DNA from: Planctomycetaceae bacterium
GTDB taxonomy: Bacteria > Planctomycetota > Planctomycetia > Pirellulales > Pirellulaceae
Direction: 5' to 3'
DNA length: 64,000 bases
Assembly: GCA_018660825.1 (NCBI GenBank)
Contig: JABJJO010000045.1
Coordinates: 17,505 to 81,504 of the forward strand
Shown: positions 19,730 through 29,104 of the stretch, piece after piece
Position numbering within the stretch: position 1 is the stretch's first letter
Layout of the letters: each line of letters starts with the position of its first letter
The notes under the pieces: model-generated
What the model was told of the DNA's origin: nothing
The model's input: the letters and a program-made list of their open reading frames with translations, nothing else
Databases searched by the model: none
Program-made: the position numbers and the translations under genes

Positions 19730-20236
19730 CTATCTGTGGGGCACAATCATGCAAGTCATGCGACGCCCATGTTGTACCGGCGTCTGTTCGATCTTGCCGT
19801 GTTCAGACAAGTCCTTGACAACGTCGTCCATCACTTTACGACCTTCGTCAATGTGAGCCATCTCGCGGCCGCGAAACTGCACGGTGATCTGGACTTTGTC
19901 TTTGTTATCAAGAAACTTCTTAGCTTGATTTACTTTGAAATCAATATCATGTTTTCCCGTCTTTGGCCGCAGGCGTACTTCTTTTGTTTTCGAGCTATGT
20001 GCGGTATTCTTATTCGCTTTTTTCTTTTTCTCGTATTTGTATTTACCGTAGTCCATAATCCGACAAACCGGTGGATTTTCATTCGGAGCGACTTCGACTA
20101 AATCTAGGCCAGCTTCAATGGCAATTTCTTTAGCTCGGTCAGTCTCAATAACTCCTAGTTGCTCCCCATCATGGTCGATGACGCGGATGGGTGAAATTCG
20201 AATATAGTCATTAACACGAGGTGCGTTGCGATCGAT
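19730..20236 (-). CDS. infC: Translation initiation factor IF-3 (proposed AUC start at 20236-20234; track ORF extends to TTG at 20281)
   Basis: [29 protein letters not shown]...[28 protein letters not shown]...[20 protein letters not shown]. Confidence 0.93.
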   Translation of the reverse strand: MDRNAPRVNDYIRISPIRVIDHDGEQLGVIETDRAKEIAIEAGLDLVEVAPNENPPVCRIMDYGKYKYEKKKKANKNTAHSSKTKEVRLRPKTGKHDIDFKVNQAKKFLDNKDKVQITVQFRGREMAHIDEGRKVMDDVVKDLSEHGKIEQTPVQHGRRMTCMIVPHR

Positions 20237-20399
20237 GACGGGTGTCCTTTTTATAAAACATGGAATAGCTTCGTGGAACAAACGATTCCACCTATTACTT
20301 TATTCTATCGATAATTTGTTTAAATGGGGAAGCGGCAAAACAAAAAACATCCATTCTCACTAACGTTTTTTGGAGCCTTTTTACGCCATTGGTACTAAT

Positions 20400-22400
20400 T
20401 TAGTACTCGTTTTGCGAACCTTTGGCCACGAAACCTGCACTGCCACTAAACGACTGGCGAACAACCCGATCCTTTATCTCGGTCTGCAGTTTGGCAATCG
20501 CCTCGACAATTGGCACCGCTCCCAAATCGCCTTCAATACGATCACGAATAGCCACTTGCCCCGATTCCATTTCTCGTCCACCAAGAATGAGCATGTAGGG
20601 TATTAATTCAAGCTGCGCATCTCGAATTTTCGCGCCAATCTTCTCTGCTCGATAATCCGTGCCCACACGTAACCCAACCGCTTTCAATTGTTGCTCGACC
20701 TGTCGCCCGTACTCTTCAAATTTTTCACTAACTATCAAAACTCGCACTTGTTCTGGTGCTAACCATAACGGGAAGGCGCCAGCAAAATGCTCAATCAACA
20801 TTCCAATGAACCGTTCCATCGACCCCAACGGTGCGCGATGAATCATCACTGGAATATGGGACATGTTATCTGTGCCAACATACTCCAAAGCGAAGCGTTC
20901 ATCACTTGGTAAATTGTAGTCCAGTTGAACCGTACCAAGTTGCCATTCCCGTCCTAAGCAATCCGTCAGTACAAAATCTGCTTTCGGGCCATAGAAAGCT
21001 GCTTCGCCTTCTTCACACTCAGCTTCAATTCCTAATGTTTGACAAACTTCAATCAGTGATTTTTCAGCATGGTCCCACAACTTAGGTGAACCAACATATT
21101 TGTCACTTTGTGGATCACGAAATCCTAAACGCACACGGTAGTTATCCAGCCCTAGGCTCTTAAGTACAAACTGCGTCATCTCGATGCAGCCCATAAACTC
21201 CGCAGGAACTTGATCGGCTGTACAAAAAATATGCGCGTCGTCCTGCGTGAAGCCACGAACTCGCGTCATCCCGTTTAATTCACCTGATTGTTCATTTCTG
21301 TAAACCGTTCCGAATTCCGCCAACCGTAAAGGTAACTCACGATAACTACGCGGGTTAGCTTTATAAATCATAATGTGATGCGGGCAATTCATTGGCTTAA
21401 GTAAGTACTCGTTGCCATCTTCCATTTTTATTGGCGCGAACATGCTGTCTTTGTAGTACGGATAATGTCCCGACTTTTCATACAAATCTATTTTGCCAAT
21501 GTTCGGTGTATAAACTGGTTGGTAACCCCGGTTCTGCAGTTCATCGCGAATGAAGTTTTCCAGAGTGCTGCGAATAATCGCTCCTTTGGGTTGCCACAAA
21601 ATCAAGCCGGCACCAACGAGGGGGCTGATCGTAAACAGATTGAGTTGTTTACCCAATGTGCGGTGGTCACGGCGTTTGGCCTCTTCGATAAGAACCAAAT
21701 GTTCTGCTAGATCTTCCTTGTTGAAAAATGCCGTCGCATATACCCGTTGCAGCTGTTTGTTACTTGAGTCGCCTTTCCAGTAGGCGCCGGCAACGCTTAA
21801 CAATTTGTAGGCACCCACAGCGCCTGCGGAGGGGATGTGAGGGCCGCGACAAAGGTCAATAAATTCACCTTGCCGATAAAACGACAATTGATCGTGGTCC
21901 GCTAGGCCCTCACTGATATGCTCGACTTTATATTCTTGAGCAAGATCTTCCACGATATCAATCGCTTCTGTGCGTGTCGTCTCAATCCGTTCAAAAACCT
22001 CATTCGCTTTAATAATCGTTTTCATCTCAGCTTCGATCGCTGCGAAATCTTCTTCGCTTAATGCATGCTCAAGATCAAAATCGTAGTAAAAACCATTTTC
22101 GATCGTCGGACCAAACGCAAGTTGCACACCTGGAAATAACTTCATAATGGCTCGAGCCATTATATGTGCAGCCGAATGGCGCATCACACCCAATGCTTCT
22201 GGGTCTTTTTTTGTCAGAATTCGTAGTGCGACACTTTGACCATCGTCGATAACGAAGTCTAAGCCAACAATCGTATCGTCGACTGCAGCTGCCAAGGCTG
22301 CTTTTGCTAGGCCAGGACCAATTTCTGCGGCTATTTGGCCAGGGGTAATTGATTCAGAATATTCTCGAGTGGAACCGTCAGGTAAGGATACCGTAAGCAT
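20400..22400 (-). CDS. thrS: Threonine--tRNA ligase
   Basis: TGS domain; [62 protein letters not shown]. Confidence 0.96.
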   Translation of the reverse strand: MLTVSLPDGSTREYSESITPGQIAAEIGPGLAKAALAAAVDDTIVGLDFVIDDGQSVALRILTKKDPEALGVMRHSAAHIMARAIMKLFPGVQLAFGPTIENGFYYDFDLEHALSEEDFAAIEAEMKTIIKANEVFERIETTRTEAIDIVEDLAQEYKVEHISEGLADHDQLSFYRQGEFIDLCRGPHIPSAGAVGAYKLLSVAGAYWKGDSSNKQLQRVYATAFFNKEDLAEHLVLIEEAKRRDHRTLGKQLNLFTISPLVGAGLILWQPKGAIIRSTLENFIRDELQNRGYQPVYTPNIGKIDLYEKSGHYPYYKDSMFAPIKMEDGNEYLLKPMNCPHHIMIYKANPRSYRELPLRLAEFGTVYRNEQSGELNGMTRVRGFTQDDAHIFCTADQVPAEFMGCIEMTQFVLKSLGLDNYRVRLGFRDPQSDKYVGSPKLWDHAEKSLIEVCQTLGIEAECEEGEAAFYGPKADFVLTDCLGREWQLGTVQLDYNLPSDERFALEYVGTDNMSHIPVMIHRAPLGSMERFIGMLIEHFAGAFPLWLAPEQVRVLIVSEKFEEYGRQVEQQLKAVGLRVGTDYRAEKIGAKIRDAQLELIPYMLILGGREMESGQVAIRDRIEGDLGAVPIVEAIAKLQTEIKDRVVRQSFSGSAGFVAKGSQNEY

Positions 22401-22421
22401 GGCGCAAGCCTTCTTTTAAAT

Positions 22422-22461
22422 GTTTGTTGAACAAACGCGTTCATCGCTACAAAAAATGAAC
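22422..22461 (-). promoter_or_regulatory. Candidate thrS 5' leader with two tandem hairpins
   Basis: Minus strand: GTTCAT-TTTTTGTAGCG-ATGAAC then GTTTG-TTCAA-CAAAC, just upstream of the thrS Shine-Dalgarno GAAGG. Confidence 0.4.
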
Positions 22462-22623
22462 TTACCGTTTAAGCGTTGTTGCTCAGCGTTACTGGTGGAG
22501 TATAGTATTAGGTAGTAATTTGGGTAAGGTCGCTTTGCTCTTTACCACAGAAAACTACTGTATGAACGTCTTGAACATCAAAAACATCGTCCATGTTTCT
22601 CAATACATTTGAAGGTATTTACA

Positions 22624-22863
22624 ATGAAACCATTTATAAACAAGCTTATTGCAATCGCAACGCTAACTACCATCGTCTCCATCACTGGATGTAACAACCA
22701 AGCGGTGGAAACAAACGTCCCAACGGAAACTAAACCTGCTGCGTCAGTAGACCCAGCGGCATCGATCAAGAACATCAAATCGAACGTGCAAGGCACACTC
22801 GACCAAATCAAATCACGTGATCAGGGGCTACAAGACCTTGCTAATGGCGTGGATGAGAAATAG
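22624..22863 (+). CDS. Small predicted lipoprotein
   Basis: MKPFINKLIAIATLTTIVSITGCNNQ: signal plus lipobox (SITGC). Confidence 0.6.
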   Translation: MKPFINKLIAIATLTTIVSITGCNNQAVETNVPTETKPAASVDPAASIKNIKSNVQGTLDQIKSRDQGLQDLANGVDEK

Positions 22864-23013
22864 AGCAGTGTAATAGATGTCCTATACACAATTTCGATGT
22901 TTTCATCACTATTCTGAGTTGTTTTACCCCTTTTCGAATTTTTAGCACGCGTCTACAATAGTAAGCTTCCCCCTTGGATTATTTTAAGTAAACCGTAACT
23001 AGATAGAAAAACA

Positions 23014-23217
23014 ATGCCTAAACAAAAGACCCATAAGGGAACCAAAAAGCGTTTTCGACTATCTGCTAAAGGCAAAGCGAAGCACCGTAGTGCTGGTACA
23101 AGCCATTTAGCTGGAGCCGTTTCCAAAAAACGTAGACGTAATCTGCGTGGAACGACGGTTCAAGCCGAAGTTGACGAAAAGAAGATCGCTCGAGCCCTCA
23201 ACGGCTACAGTAACTGA
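23014..23217 (+). CDS. rpmI: 50S ribosomal protein L35
   Basis: MPKQKTHKGTKKRFRLSAKGKAKHRSAGTSHL; next to rplT. Confidence 0.94.
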   Translation: MPKQKTHKGTKKRFRLSAKGKAKHRSAGTSHLAGAVSKKRRRNLRGTTVQAEVDEKKIARALNGYSN

Positions 23218-23330
23218 TTTTCGCAACTCCTGCAGCTTCAGCGCAGCGGGACAATAACTCGCTTGTGTTTCCCGAATATCTCAATCGATATTCAAACAAG
23301 ACAATTTGACAACTAAAAGTAACATACTCC

Positions 23331-23412
23331 GTTGCGTGGGCAGTAGAACGTTTTCCTAAAGTGCATAAAAACACTTTATATATGGAAAAGGCCTGACGTA
23401 ACCCACTGCGAA
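23331..23412 (+). promoter_or_regulatory. Candidate structured leader of rplT (L20-leader-like)
   Basis: Nested helices TTGCGTGGG/CCCACtGCGA, TTTTCC/GGAAAA, TAAAGTG/CACTTTA ending just before the SD AAGGA and the rplT ATG (23429). Confidence 0.55.
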
Positions 23413-23428
23413 AGCAAGGAATTAGAAA

Positions 23429-23785
23429 ATGAGAACTCGTAAAGGTGCCGCGCGTACCAAAGCTAAAAGACGTCTATTTAAACGTGCCAAAGGGAATGCT
23501 GGGGGTCGTAGCCACCTAATTCGGACCGTAAAAGAAACACTCATCCGCTCCGGTGCGTACTCCTTTCGTGACCGTAAAGTCCGAGCCCGAGATTTCCGCC
23601 GCTTATGGATCACTCGTATCAATGCCGCTTGTCGCGCTCATGACCTACGTTACAGTCAATTCATTAACGGCTTGAATAAAGCTGACATTGAATTGGATCG
23701 TAAATCACTTAGCGAAATGGCAATTCATGACCCAGCAGCATTTGAAGCCGTTGTCGAACTTGCCAAAGCTGCTCTTGCCGCATAA
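23429..23785 (+). CDS. rplT: 50S ribosomal protein L20
   Basis: [37 protein letters not shown]...[12 protein letters not shown]. Confidence 0.96.
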   Translation: MRTRKGAARTKAKRRLFKRAKGNAGGRSHLIRTVKETLIRSGAYSFRDRKVRARDFRRLWITRINAACRAHDLRYSQFINGLNKADIELDRKSLSEMAIHDPAAFEAVVELAKAALAA

Positions 23786-23817
23786 CACTTAGATTTCGCA
23801 CAATAAGTACCGCACTC

Positions 23818-23857
23818 GAACAGGAGAGGCAAGTCGCAAGACTTTTCTCTCCTGTTC
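23818..23857 (+). terminator. Strong hairpin between rplT and pheS (terminator, attenuator or processing site)
   Basis: GAACAGGAGAG-gc-AAGTC-gcaa-GACTT-tt-CTCTCCTGTTC then TTATAT; 11 bp perfect plus 5 bp. Confidence 0.6.
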
Positions 23858-23905
23858 TTATATCATTTATCTATATAAATACGTTTCCTTTCAACAACCA
23901 CCATT

Positions 23906-24937
23906 ATGGCACTGCAAGATTTCCTTGATCAGCTCGACGAACTGGGCACCGCAGCGGAAACCGCTTTTGGCGACGCTGCCGACACTGTAGCATTAGAAGC
24001 GGCTCGCGTTACCTTTTTAGGTGCGAAAAAAGGCCAACTCAAATCCATTCAACAACAAATGGGCTCCATTGAGCGTGCAGATAAACCTACGGCGGGCAAG
24101 GCATTTAACGCGACCAAGGGTCGTATCGAAACTGCCTTTGAAGCCGCTCAACAGCGCAGCAACAACACAGACAGCGACAGTACCGCGAGCATCCAATTTG
24201 ATGCATCGTTGCCCGGCACCACATTTCGCTGTGGCAATGTCCATCCAATTACACAAACCATCGAAGAATTAAAAGACATCATGGGTCGACTTGGGTTCTC
24301 CATTGTCGATGGCCCCGAAATTGAAGATGACTGGCACAATTTTGTTGCGCTAAATATCCCCGACGACCATCCCGCTCGAGATCCGTTGGAAAACTTCTAT
24401 CTAGCAACGGCGGATGCCATCAGTGGCGATAAAAACCCTGTCGGATTGTTGCTGCGTAGTCAGACGAGCACCGTTCAAATTCGCGTCATGGAAAAAACGG
24501 CGCCGCCAATACGTATTATTTCGCTCGGCCGAGTCTATCGCCCAGATACCGCTGATGCAACACATTATCCAATGTTCCATCAAATCGAAGGTTTGATGAT
24601 TGACACCGACGTTTCGATGGCAGACTTAAAAAGCGTTCTGCGATTGTTTGCAACAAGCTACCTCGGCGATGATGTTACTATTCGCTTTAGACCTTCCTTT
24701 TTTCCTTTCACTGAACCTAGTGTGGAAGCTGATTATTACTGGAATGGTCAGTGGGTTGAGTTTGGCGGAGCAGGGATGGTAGACCCCAATGTACTCAAAG
24801 CCGTGGGCTATGACCCCGAAGAAGTTACTGGGTTTGCCTTTGGGCTAGGAGTCGAACGCCTCTGTATGCGGCGGCATGGTGTTACCGACATTCGCGAATT
24901 TTACAAAAATGATGTACGCTTCCTCGCACAATTCTAA
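23906..24937 (+). CDS. pheS: Phenylalanine--tRNA ligase alpha subunit
   Basis: [76 protein letters not shown]. Confidence 0.96.
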   Translation: MALQDFLDQLDELGTAAETAFGDAADTVALEAARVTFLGAKKGQLKSIQQQMGSIERADKPTAGKAFNATKGRIETAFEAAQQRSNNTDSDSTASIQFDASLPGTTFRCGNVHPITQTIEELKDIMGRLGFSIVDGPEIEDDWHNFVALNIPDDHPARDPLENFYLATADAISGDKNPVGLLLRSQTSTVQIRVMEKTAPPIRIISLGRVYRPDTADATHYPMFHQIEGLMIDTDVSMADLKSVLRLFATSYLGDDVTIRFRPSFFPFTEPSVEADYYWNGQWVEFGGAGMVDPNVLKAVGYDPEEVTGFAFGLGVERLCMRRHGVTDIREFYKNDVRFLAQF

Positions 24938-24989
24938 TTTCATTTTCAATACACTTTTATTGCCTTTTATTACAAAGTGATCCTGAATC

Positions 24990-27035
24990 ATGCTCGTTTC
25001 CTGGGACTGGCTTAAACAATATGTTGCTCTCGATATGGATCGGGAAGAGTTGGAAAACCGACTCGCTATGTCCGGCCTTAACCACGAAGGTTCGGAACCC
25101 GTAGGCAGTGACATTGCCATTGATCTAGAAGTAACAAGCAATCGACCCGACTGTTTGGGACACATCGGCGTAGCTCGTGAAATCGCCGTCCTTTACAACC
25201 AAACGCTGAAACTGCCAAACCCGCAGCCGGCTGCCAGCGGCCCTGATGTAAATACCGATTTTAGTGTTTCCATTACAGCCCCCGAGTTGTGTCCTCGTTA
25301 CACTGCAAGAATCATCCGCGGCGTCACCATTAAAGACAGTCCAACGTGGATACAGGATCAGTTGCGAACCGTTTTCTTGCCAAGCAATCGAGATTGGAAA
25401 CCAATCAACAACGTCGCTGACATTACCAACTATGTTTTAATGGAAGCCGGTCAACCACTACATGCCTTTGATCTGGGCAAACTCGCCGGCGCACAAATCA
25501 TCGTACGAGCGGCAGAGCAGGGTGAAAAATTTACAGCGATCGATCATCGAGAATATGAATTACAGTCCGAGATGTGCGTTATCGCGGATGGGGACAAATC
25601 CCTCGCCATTGCCGGAGTGATGGGAGGGGCTGAAACCGAAGTCGGTGAACAAACTGTTGACGTACTTATCGAATCCGCTGATTTTACAGCGCTGTCAATT
25701 CGGGCGACATCACGCGCGTTAAATTTACATAGCCCGTCTTCGTATCGCTTTGAACGTGCCTTGGATCCTGCCGGAGTTGATTGGGCCAGCCAGCGCTGCT
25801 GCGAATTAATCCTCGAACACTGTGGTGGCACACTAGACGCTGGCGTGATTGAAGCGGGCAAATCAACCTGGCACACAGAACCCGTTGTATTGCGGTTATC
25901 TCAGATTGAGAGAATCCTCGGCATCAAAATTGACACTGCCGAAATTCGCGCTATCCTAATCGCACTGGGGAACTCCGAATCCGCTAGTACAGCGGAATCC
26001 ATCACCGTTATCCCACCAAGTTGGCGGCGGGACCTCACGCGTGAATGCGATCTGCTTGAGGAAATCGCCCGCATCCACGGCTACGAAAGAATACCCGAAG
26101 ATGTGGGAGTGCCGATGGCCGCATCGTTTCGCAGCGATGAGGATCGAGTGGCTGAAGTTATTCGCACAACGCTAACAGCAACCGGCTTTGATGAGTCACT
26201 TACTGGGTCTGTTGTACCACTCGCTTGGACGAATCAATTCACCCCGTGGGCAACGACGACTCCACTACGTACCATTTCACCAATGCTACAAGGAGCGGAT
26301 GCCTTACGTACAAGTTTGACGCCGAGCTTATTAGAAGTGCGACGAATCAATCAATCGTTGGCAAATCCAGCCATCGAGTTATTCGAAACTGCAAAAGTCT
26401 ATCTACCTCAAGCTGAAGGTTTGCCCGAAGAACAGAAGACGGTCGGGCTTACCAGCAGTGGAGATTTTTATCATCTCAAAGGTGTCATTGAAGCCTTACT
26501 GGCTAAACTTAAAATCACCACGCCTTTATCCGTAGCAGATGCTGGAGAACAATTTGATGGGTTGCTGGACAACCAACAACGCTGCACTTTGTTACTCGGT
26601 GACAAACCCCTGGGATTCTTAGGCCAAATATCCAAACCGGGACTCAAAGCATTTTCACTGAAGACCGCTGCGATGGTCGCTGAATTAAAAATGGATCTGT
26701 TGGTCGATTTAGCTGCTTTGATTCCGCAACATGAAGATCTTAGCGCGTTCCCTGCAATATCGCGGGACCTGAATGTTGTGCTACCAGAGTCTATCCGCTG
26801 GGACCAACTACAAGCGACTGTCAAACAAGCCGCTGGGGAAGCCTTGGAAGTCGTCGGCTATCAAGAAACATATCGCGCTCCTGACCAAGACGGAGCAAAT
26901 ACGAAGCGGGTTTTGTTCAACATAAAATTCCGCCGCGCGGACGCCACCATGACTGGGGAAGAAGCAGACGCTATACGCGACACAATTGTCCAAGCGATCG
27001 CTGCCAACCACAACGGCAAACTACTAGGCGTGTAA
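24990..27035 (+). CDS. pheT: Phenylalanine--tRNA ligase beta subunit
   Basis: MLVSWDWLKQYV; TSNRPDCLGHIGVAREIA; ADITNYVLMEAGQPLHAFDLGKL; C-terminal anticodon-binding region. Confidence 0.96.
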   Translation: MLVSWDWLKQYVALDMDREELENRLAMSGLNHEGSEPVGSDIAIDLEVTSNRPDCLGHIGVAREIAVLYNQTLKLPNPQPAASGPDVNTDFSVSITAPELCPRYTARIIRGVTIKDSPTWIQDQLRTVFLPSNRDWKPINNVADITNYVLMEAGQPLHAFDLGKLAGAQIIVRAAEQGEKFTAIDHREYELQSEMCVIADGDKSLAIAGVMGGAETEVGEQTVDVLIESADFTALSIRATSRALNLHSPSSYRFERALDPAGVDWASQRCCELILEHCGGTLDAGVIEAGKSTWHTEPVVLRLSQIERILGIKIDTAEIRAILIALGNSESASTAESITVIPPSWRRDLTRECDLLEEIARIHGYERIPEDVGVPMAASFRSDEDRVAEVIRTTLTATGFDESLTGSVVPLAWTNQFTPWATTTPLRTISPMLQGADALRTSLTPSLLEVRRINQSLANPAIELFETAKVYLPQAEGLPEEQKTVGLTSSGDFYHLKGVIEALLAKLKITTPLSVADAGEQFDGLLDNQQRCTLLLGDKPLGFLGQISKPGLKAFSLKTAAMVAELKMDLLVDLAALIPQHEDLSAFPAISRDLNVVLPESIRWDQLQATVKQAAGEALEVVGYQETYRAPDQDGANTKRVLFNIKFRRADATMTGEEADAIRDTIVQAIAANHNGKLLGV

Positions 27036-27079
27036 TGCCCGCACGCAATGTTTGTGTGAATTCGAATAAATTTGTGGTC

Positions 27080-27550
27080 TTACTCGCGGGCATTCAATTC
27101 AAAGATGACTTCCACTTCCGTGGTAATATTTCCAGGTAACGAGCCCATGCCGACGGCACTGCGCGCACCAACGCCGTTGTCGGGACCAAAAACCTCAGCC
27201 ATTAAATCGCTGAACCCATTGATGACTTGGGGGTGTGTGGAAAAATCTGCCGTACAGTTCACCATGCCGAGAGTTTTAACGACACAACGCACTCGGTCGA
27301 GGCTACCAAGATTTGCTCGCAGCGTTGCTAAAATCGCAAGGCCAACTTGCCGAGCTGAATCATAGCCGTATTGTTCATCCACTTCAGAGCCAACTTTTCC
27401 TGTCATCATCGTGTCGTCCGCTTTAAGAGGACCGTGACCAGACACGTAGCACATATTGCCGGTGATTAAGACAGGTTTGTATACACCGCCAGGCTTTGGA
27501 GCGGTTGGTAATTCTAGGCCGAGTTCTTCTACACGGGCTTCTGCGCTCAT
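27080..27550 (-). CDS. RidA family (YjgF/YER057c) protein
   Basis: PTAPKPGGVYKPVLITGNMCYVSGHGPL...AILATLRANLGSLDRVRCVVKTLGMVN; GARSAVGMGSLPGNITTEVEVIFE. Confidence 0.85.
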   Translation of the reverse strand: MSAEARVEELGLELPTAPKPGGVYKPVLITGNMCYVSGHGPLKADDTMMTGKVGSEVDEQYGYDSARQVGLAILATLRANLGSLDRVRCVVKTLGMVNCTADFSTHPQVINGFSDLMAEVFGPDNGVGARSAVGMGSLPGNITTEVEVIFELNARE

Positions 27551-27648
27551 CTTCTGGTCTCTCTATATATTAGTTTGCTTTTGATTGTTGTAATACTGGA
27601 ACTCTATTATCGGTACTCCGGCGCACGATGAAAGACCGGGTGGCTGTT

Positions 27649-28044
27649 TTATTTATAGACGTCTGCCGGATCAACGACTCGCTCAGCAATCACTCGGAGG
27701 CCAGCCGTCGTCACTTCTCGAAAAAAACAACTCCGATAGCCTTCGTGACAAGCGACCCCTTGTTGTTCGACGCTTAATAAAATCGTATCGCGGTCACAGT
27801 CAACGTAGATCTTCTCTACTTTTTGCACATGGCCACTTTCTTCGCCTTTGCGCCACAGTTTTTCACGGCTACGGCTGTAATAAACAGCGGTACCCGTATC
27901 GCAGGTCTCGCGGTATGCCTCTTCGTTCATATACGCCATCATCAATATTTGATGCGTTTTTGAGTCCTGTGCAATTACGGGTAGCAAACCACCGTTTTTA
28001 TTGAAATCGGGGCCCTTTGCAGAGCTTTCACATTCAGATTCCAC
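27649..28044 (-). CDS. hisI: Phosphoribosyl-AMP cyclohydrolase
   Basis: [73 protein letters not shown] start. Confidence 0.95.
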   Translation of the reverse strand: MESECESSAKGPDFNKNGGLLPVIAQDSKTHQILMMAYMNEEAYRETCDTGTAVYYSRSREKLWRKGEESGHVQKVEKIYVDCDRDTILLSVEQQGVACHEGYRSCFFREVTTAGLRVIAERVVDPADVYK

Positions 28045-28102
28045 GTGTTTTCCCTTAAATATTGTGTTTTCACTATTCTGCGGCTAACACAAGTAAGTAT
28101 GT

Positions 28103-28148
28103 GGTTTTCTATCGAGGCTGTCTACCAGAAAACCGAAGCCTCCTTTTT
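28103..28148 (+). promoter_or_regulatory. Interleaved helix pair (pseudoknot or switch topology) ending in a T-run, upstream of the HTH gene
   Basis: GGTTTTCT(28103-28110)/AGAAAACC(28127-28134) and GAGGCT(28114-28119)/AGCCTC(28137-28142) followed by CTTTTT. Confidence 0.45.
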
Positions 28149-28290
28149 AGATATTTTAAAAGTTTTTTGGCAAATTATCCGTTTTATAGGGAACGCGCGG
28201 AGCAGCAAGAGCATCCAACAAACACAAATAGCAATAGAAGAATCGCGAGCTGGGCAAATTTCGCATTCAAAACTATAAAGGACTTTACCT

Positions 28291-28884
28291 ATGGCGACCG
28301 CCGACATCAACTTCCACTTACTAGAAGCCATCGCACCTGCTGCATTGCGTTCTGCAATGGTAGCGAAGCGAGTTAAAGCAAATACCGCGGCTAAACCAAA
28401 GCGTTTTTCGAAAGACGTAGACCAAGCAGATCAAACGGTTAACCGCATCGCACTTGTGCGACAACAACAAGAAATGTCACTCCGTAGTGTCGCTCGCCAT
28501 ACCGGAATCGATGTGCGCACATTACGTAAGCAAGAAAAACCAACGGCAAATCTAACTCTAATCGAACTAACCAATTGGGCCGATGCGTTGGGTGTACCAG
28601 TCAAAGATCTGATTGACGCCCCTGGGCAAGGACTTGCCAGTCCCATTAAGCAACGAGCCGAGTTAATTCGCGTTATGAAAAGCGCGGTATCAATCCAAGA
28701 AAACGCTGATTGCGAGAGCATGCAAGCTTTTGCCGATACGCTCGTTAACCAGCTCATCGAATTAATGCCGGAGCTCGATGGTGTTTCCGCGTGGCCAACC
28801 TATGGTCAACGGCGCGGTTCCGAAGAAGTAGGGCGCACTGCTGAACAATATGTGCCTGTGCATGTTGCCGGCGCCGCCAGCTAA
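28291..28884 (+). CDS. Helix-turn-helix (XRE-type) transcriptional regulator
   Basis: QQQEMSLRSVARHTGIDVRTLRKQEKPTANLTLIELTNWADALGVPVKDLI. Confidence 0.75.
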   Translation: MATADINFHLLEAIAPAALRSAMVAKRVKANTAAKPKRFSKDVDQADQTVNRIALVRQQQEMSLRSVARHTGIDVRTLRKQEKPTANLTLIELTNWADALGVPVKDLIDAPGQGLASPIKQRAELIRVMKSAVSIQENADCESMQAFADTLVNQLIELMPELDGVSAWPTYGQRRGSEEVGRTAEQYVPVHVAGAAS

Positions 28885-28889
28885 ATAGG

Positions 28890-28936
28890 TGCGCCGCAGC
28901 GCAAGGGCTTTCCCATAGGACTAATTTCCTAATGGG
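28890..28936 (+). terminator. Two consecutive hairpins 3' of the HTH gene
   Basis: TGCGC-CGCA-GCGCA (28890-28903) and CCCATAGGA-ctaatt-TCCTaATGGG (28912-28936). Confidence 0.4.
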
Positions 28937-29104
28937 CATAAATTGTTGGTTGGGTTTTTTCAAAACTGTAACAACTAATAGCCTTGCGAGGTTACCACTA
29001 CAGCAAAACGTCAAACCAGACACGATCACCTACTGCGGTTTTGCAAACTTGCGCTCTTCGATACAATGACGGGGATATAAAACCCGTTTCTCTTTAGTGC
29101 CCGC

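Noticed and set aside
19709-20101. 130-aa plus-strand ORF
   Set aside because: Antisense to infC, which has strong family motifs.
22863-23013. L20/L35 leader upstream of rpmI
   Set aside because: No convincing long helix seen by eye; the strong structure is between rpmI and rplT instead.
28045-28376. Two overlapping plus-strand ORFs upstream of the HTH gene
   Set aside because: No SD or family features; they cover the structured leader region and look like chance open frames.
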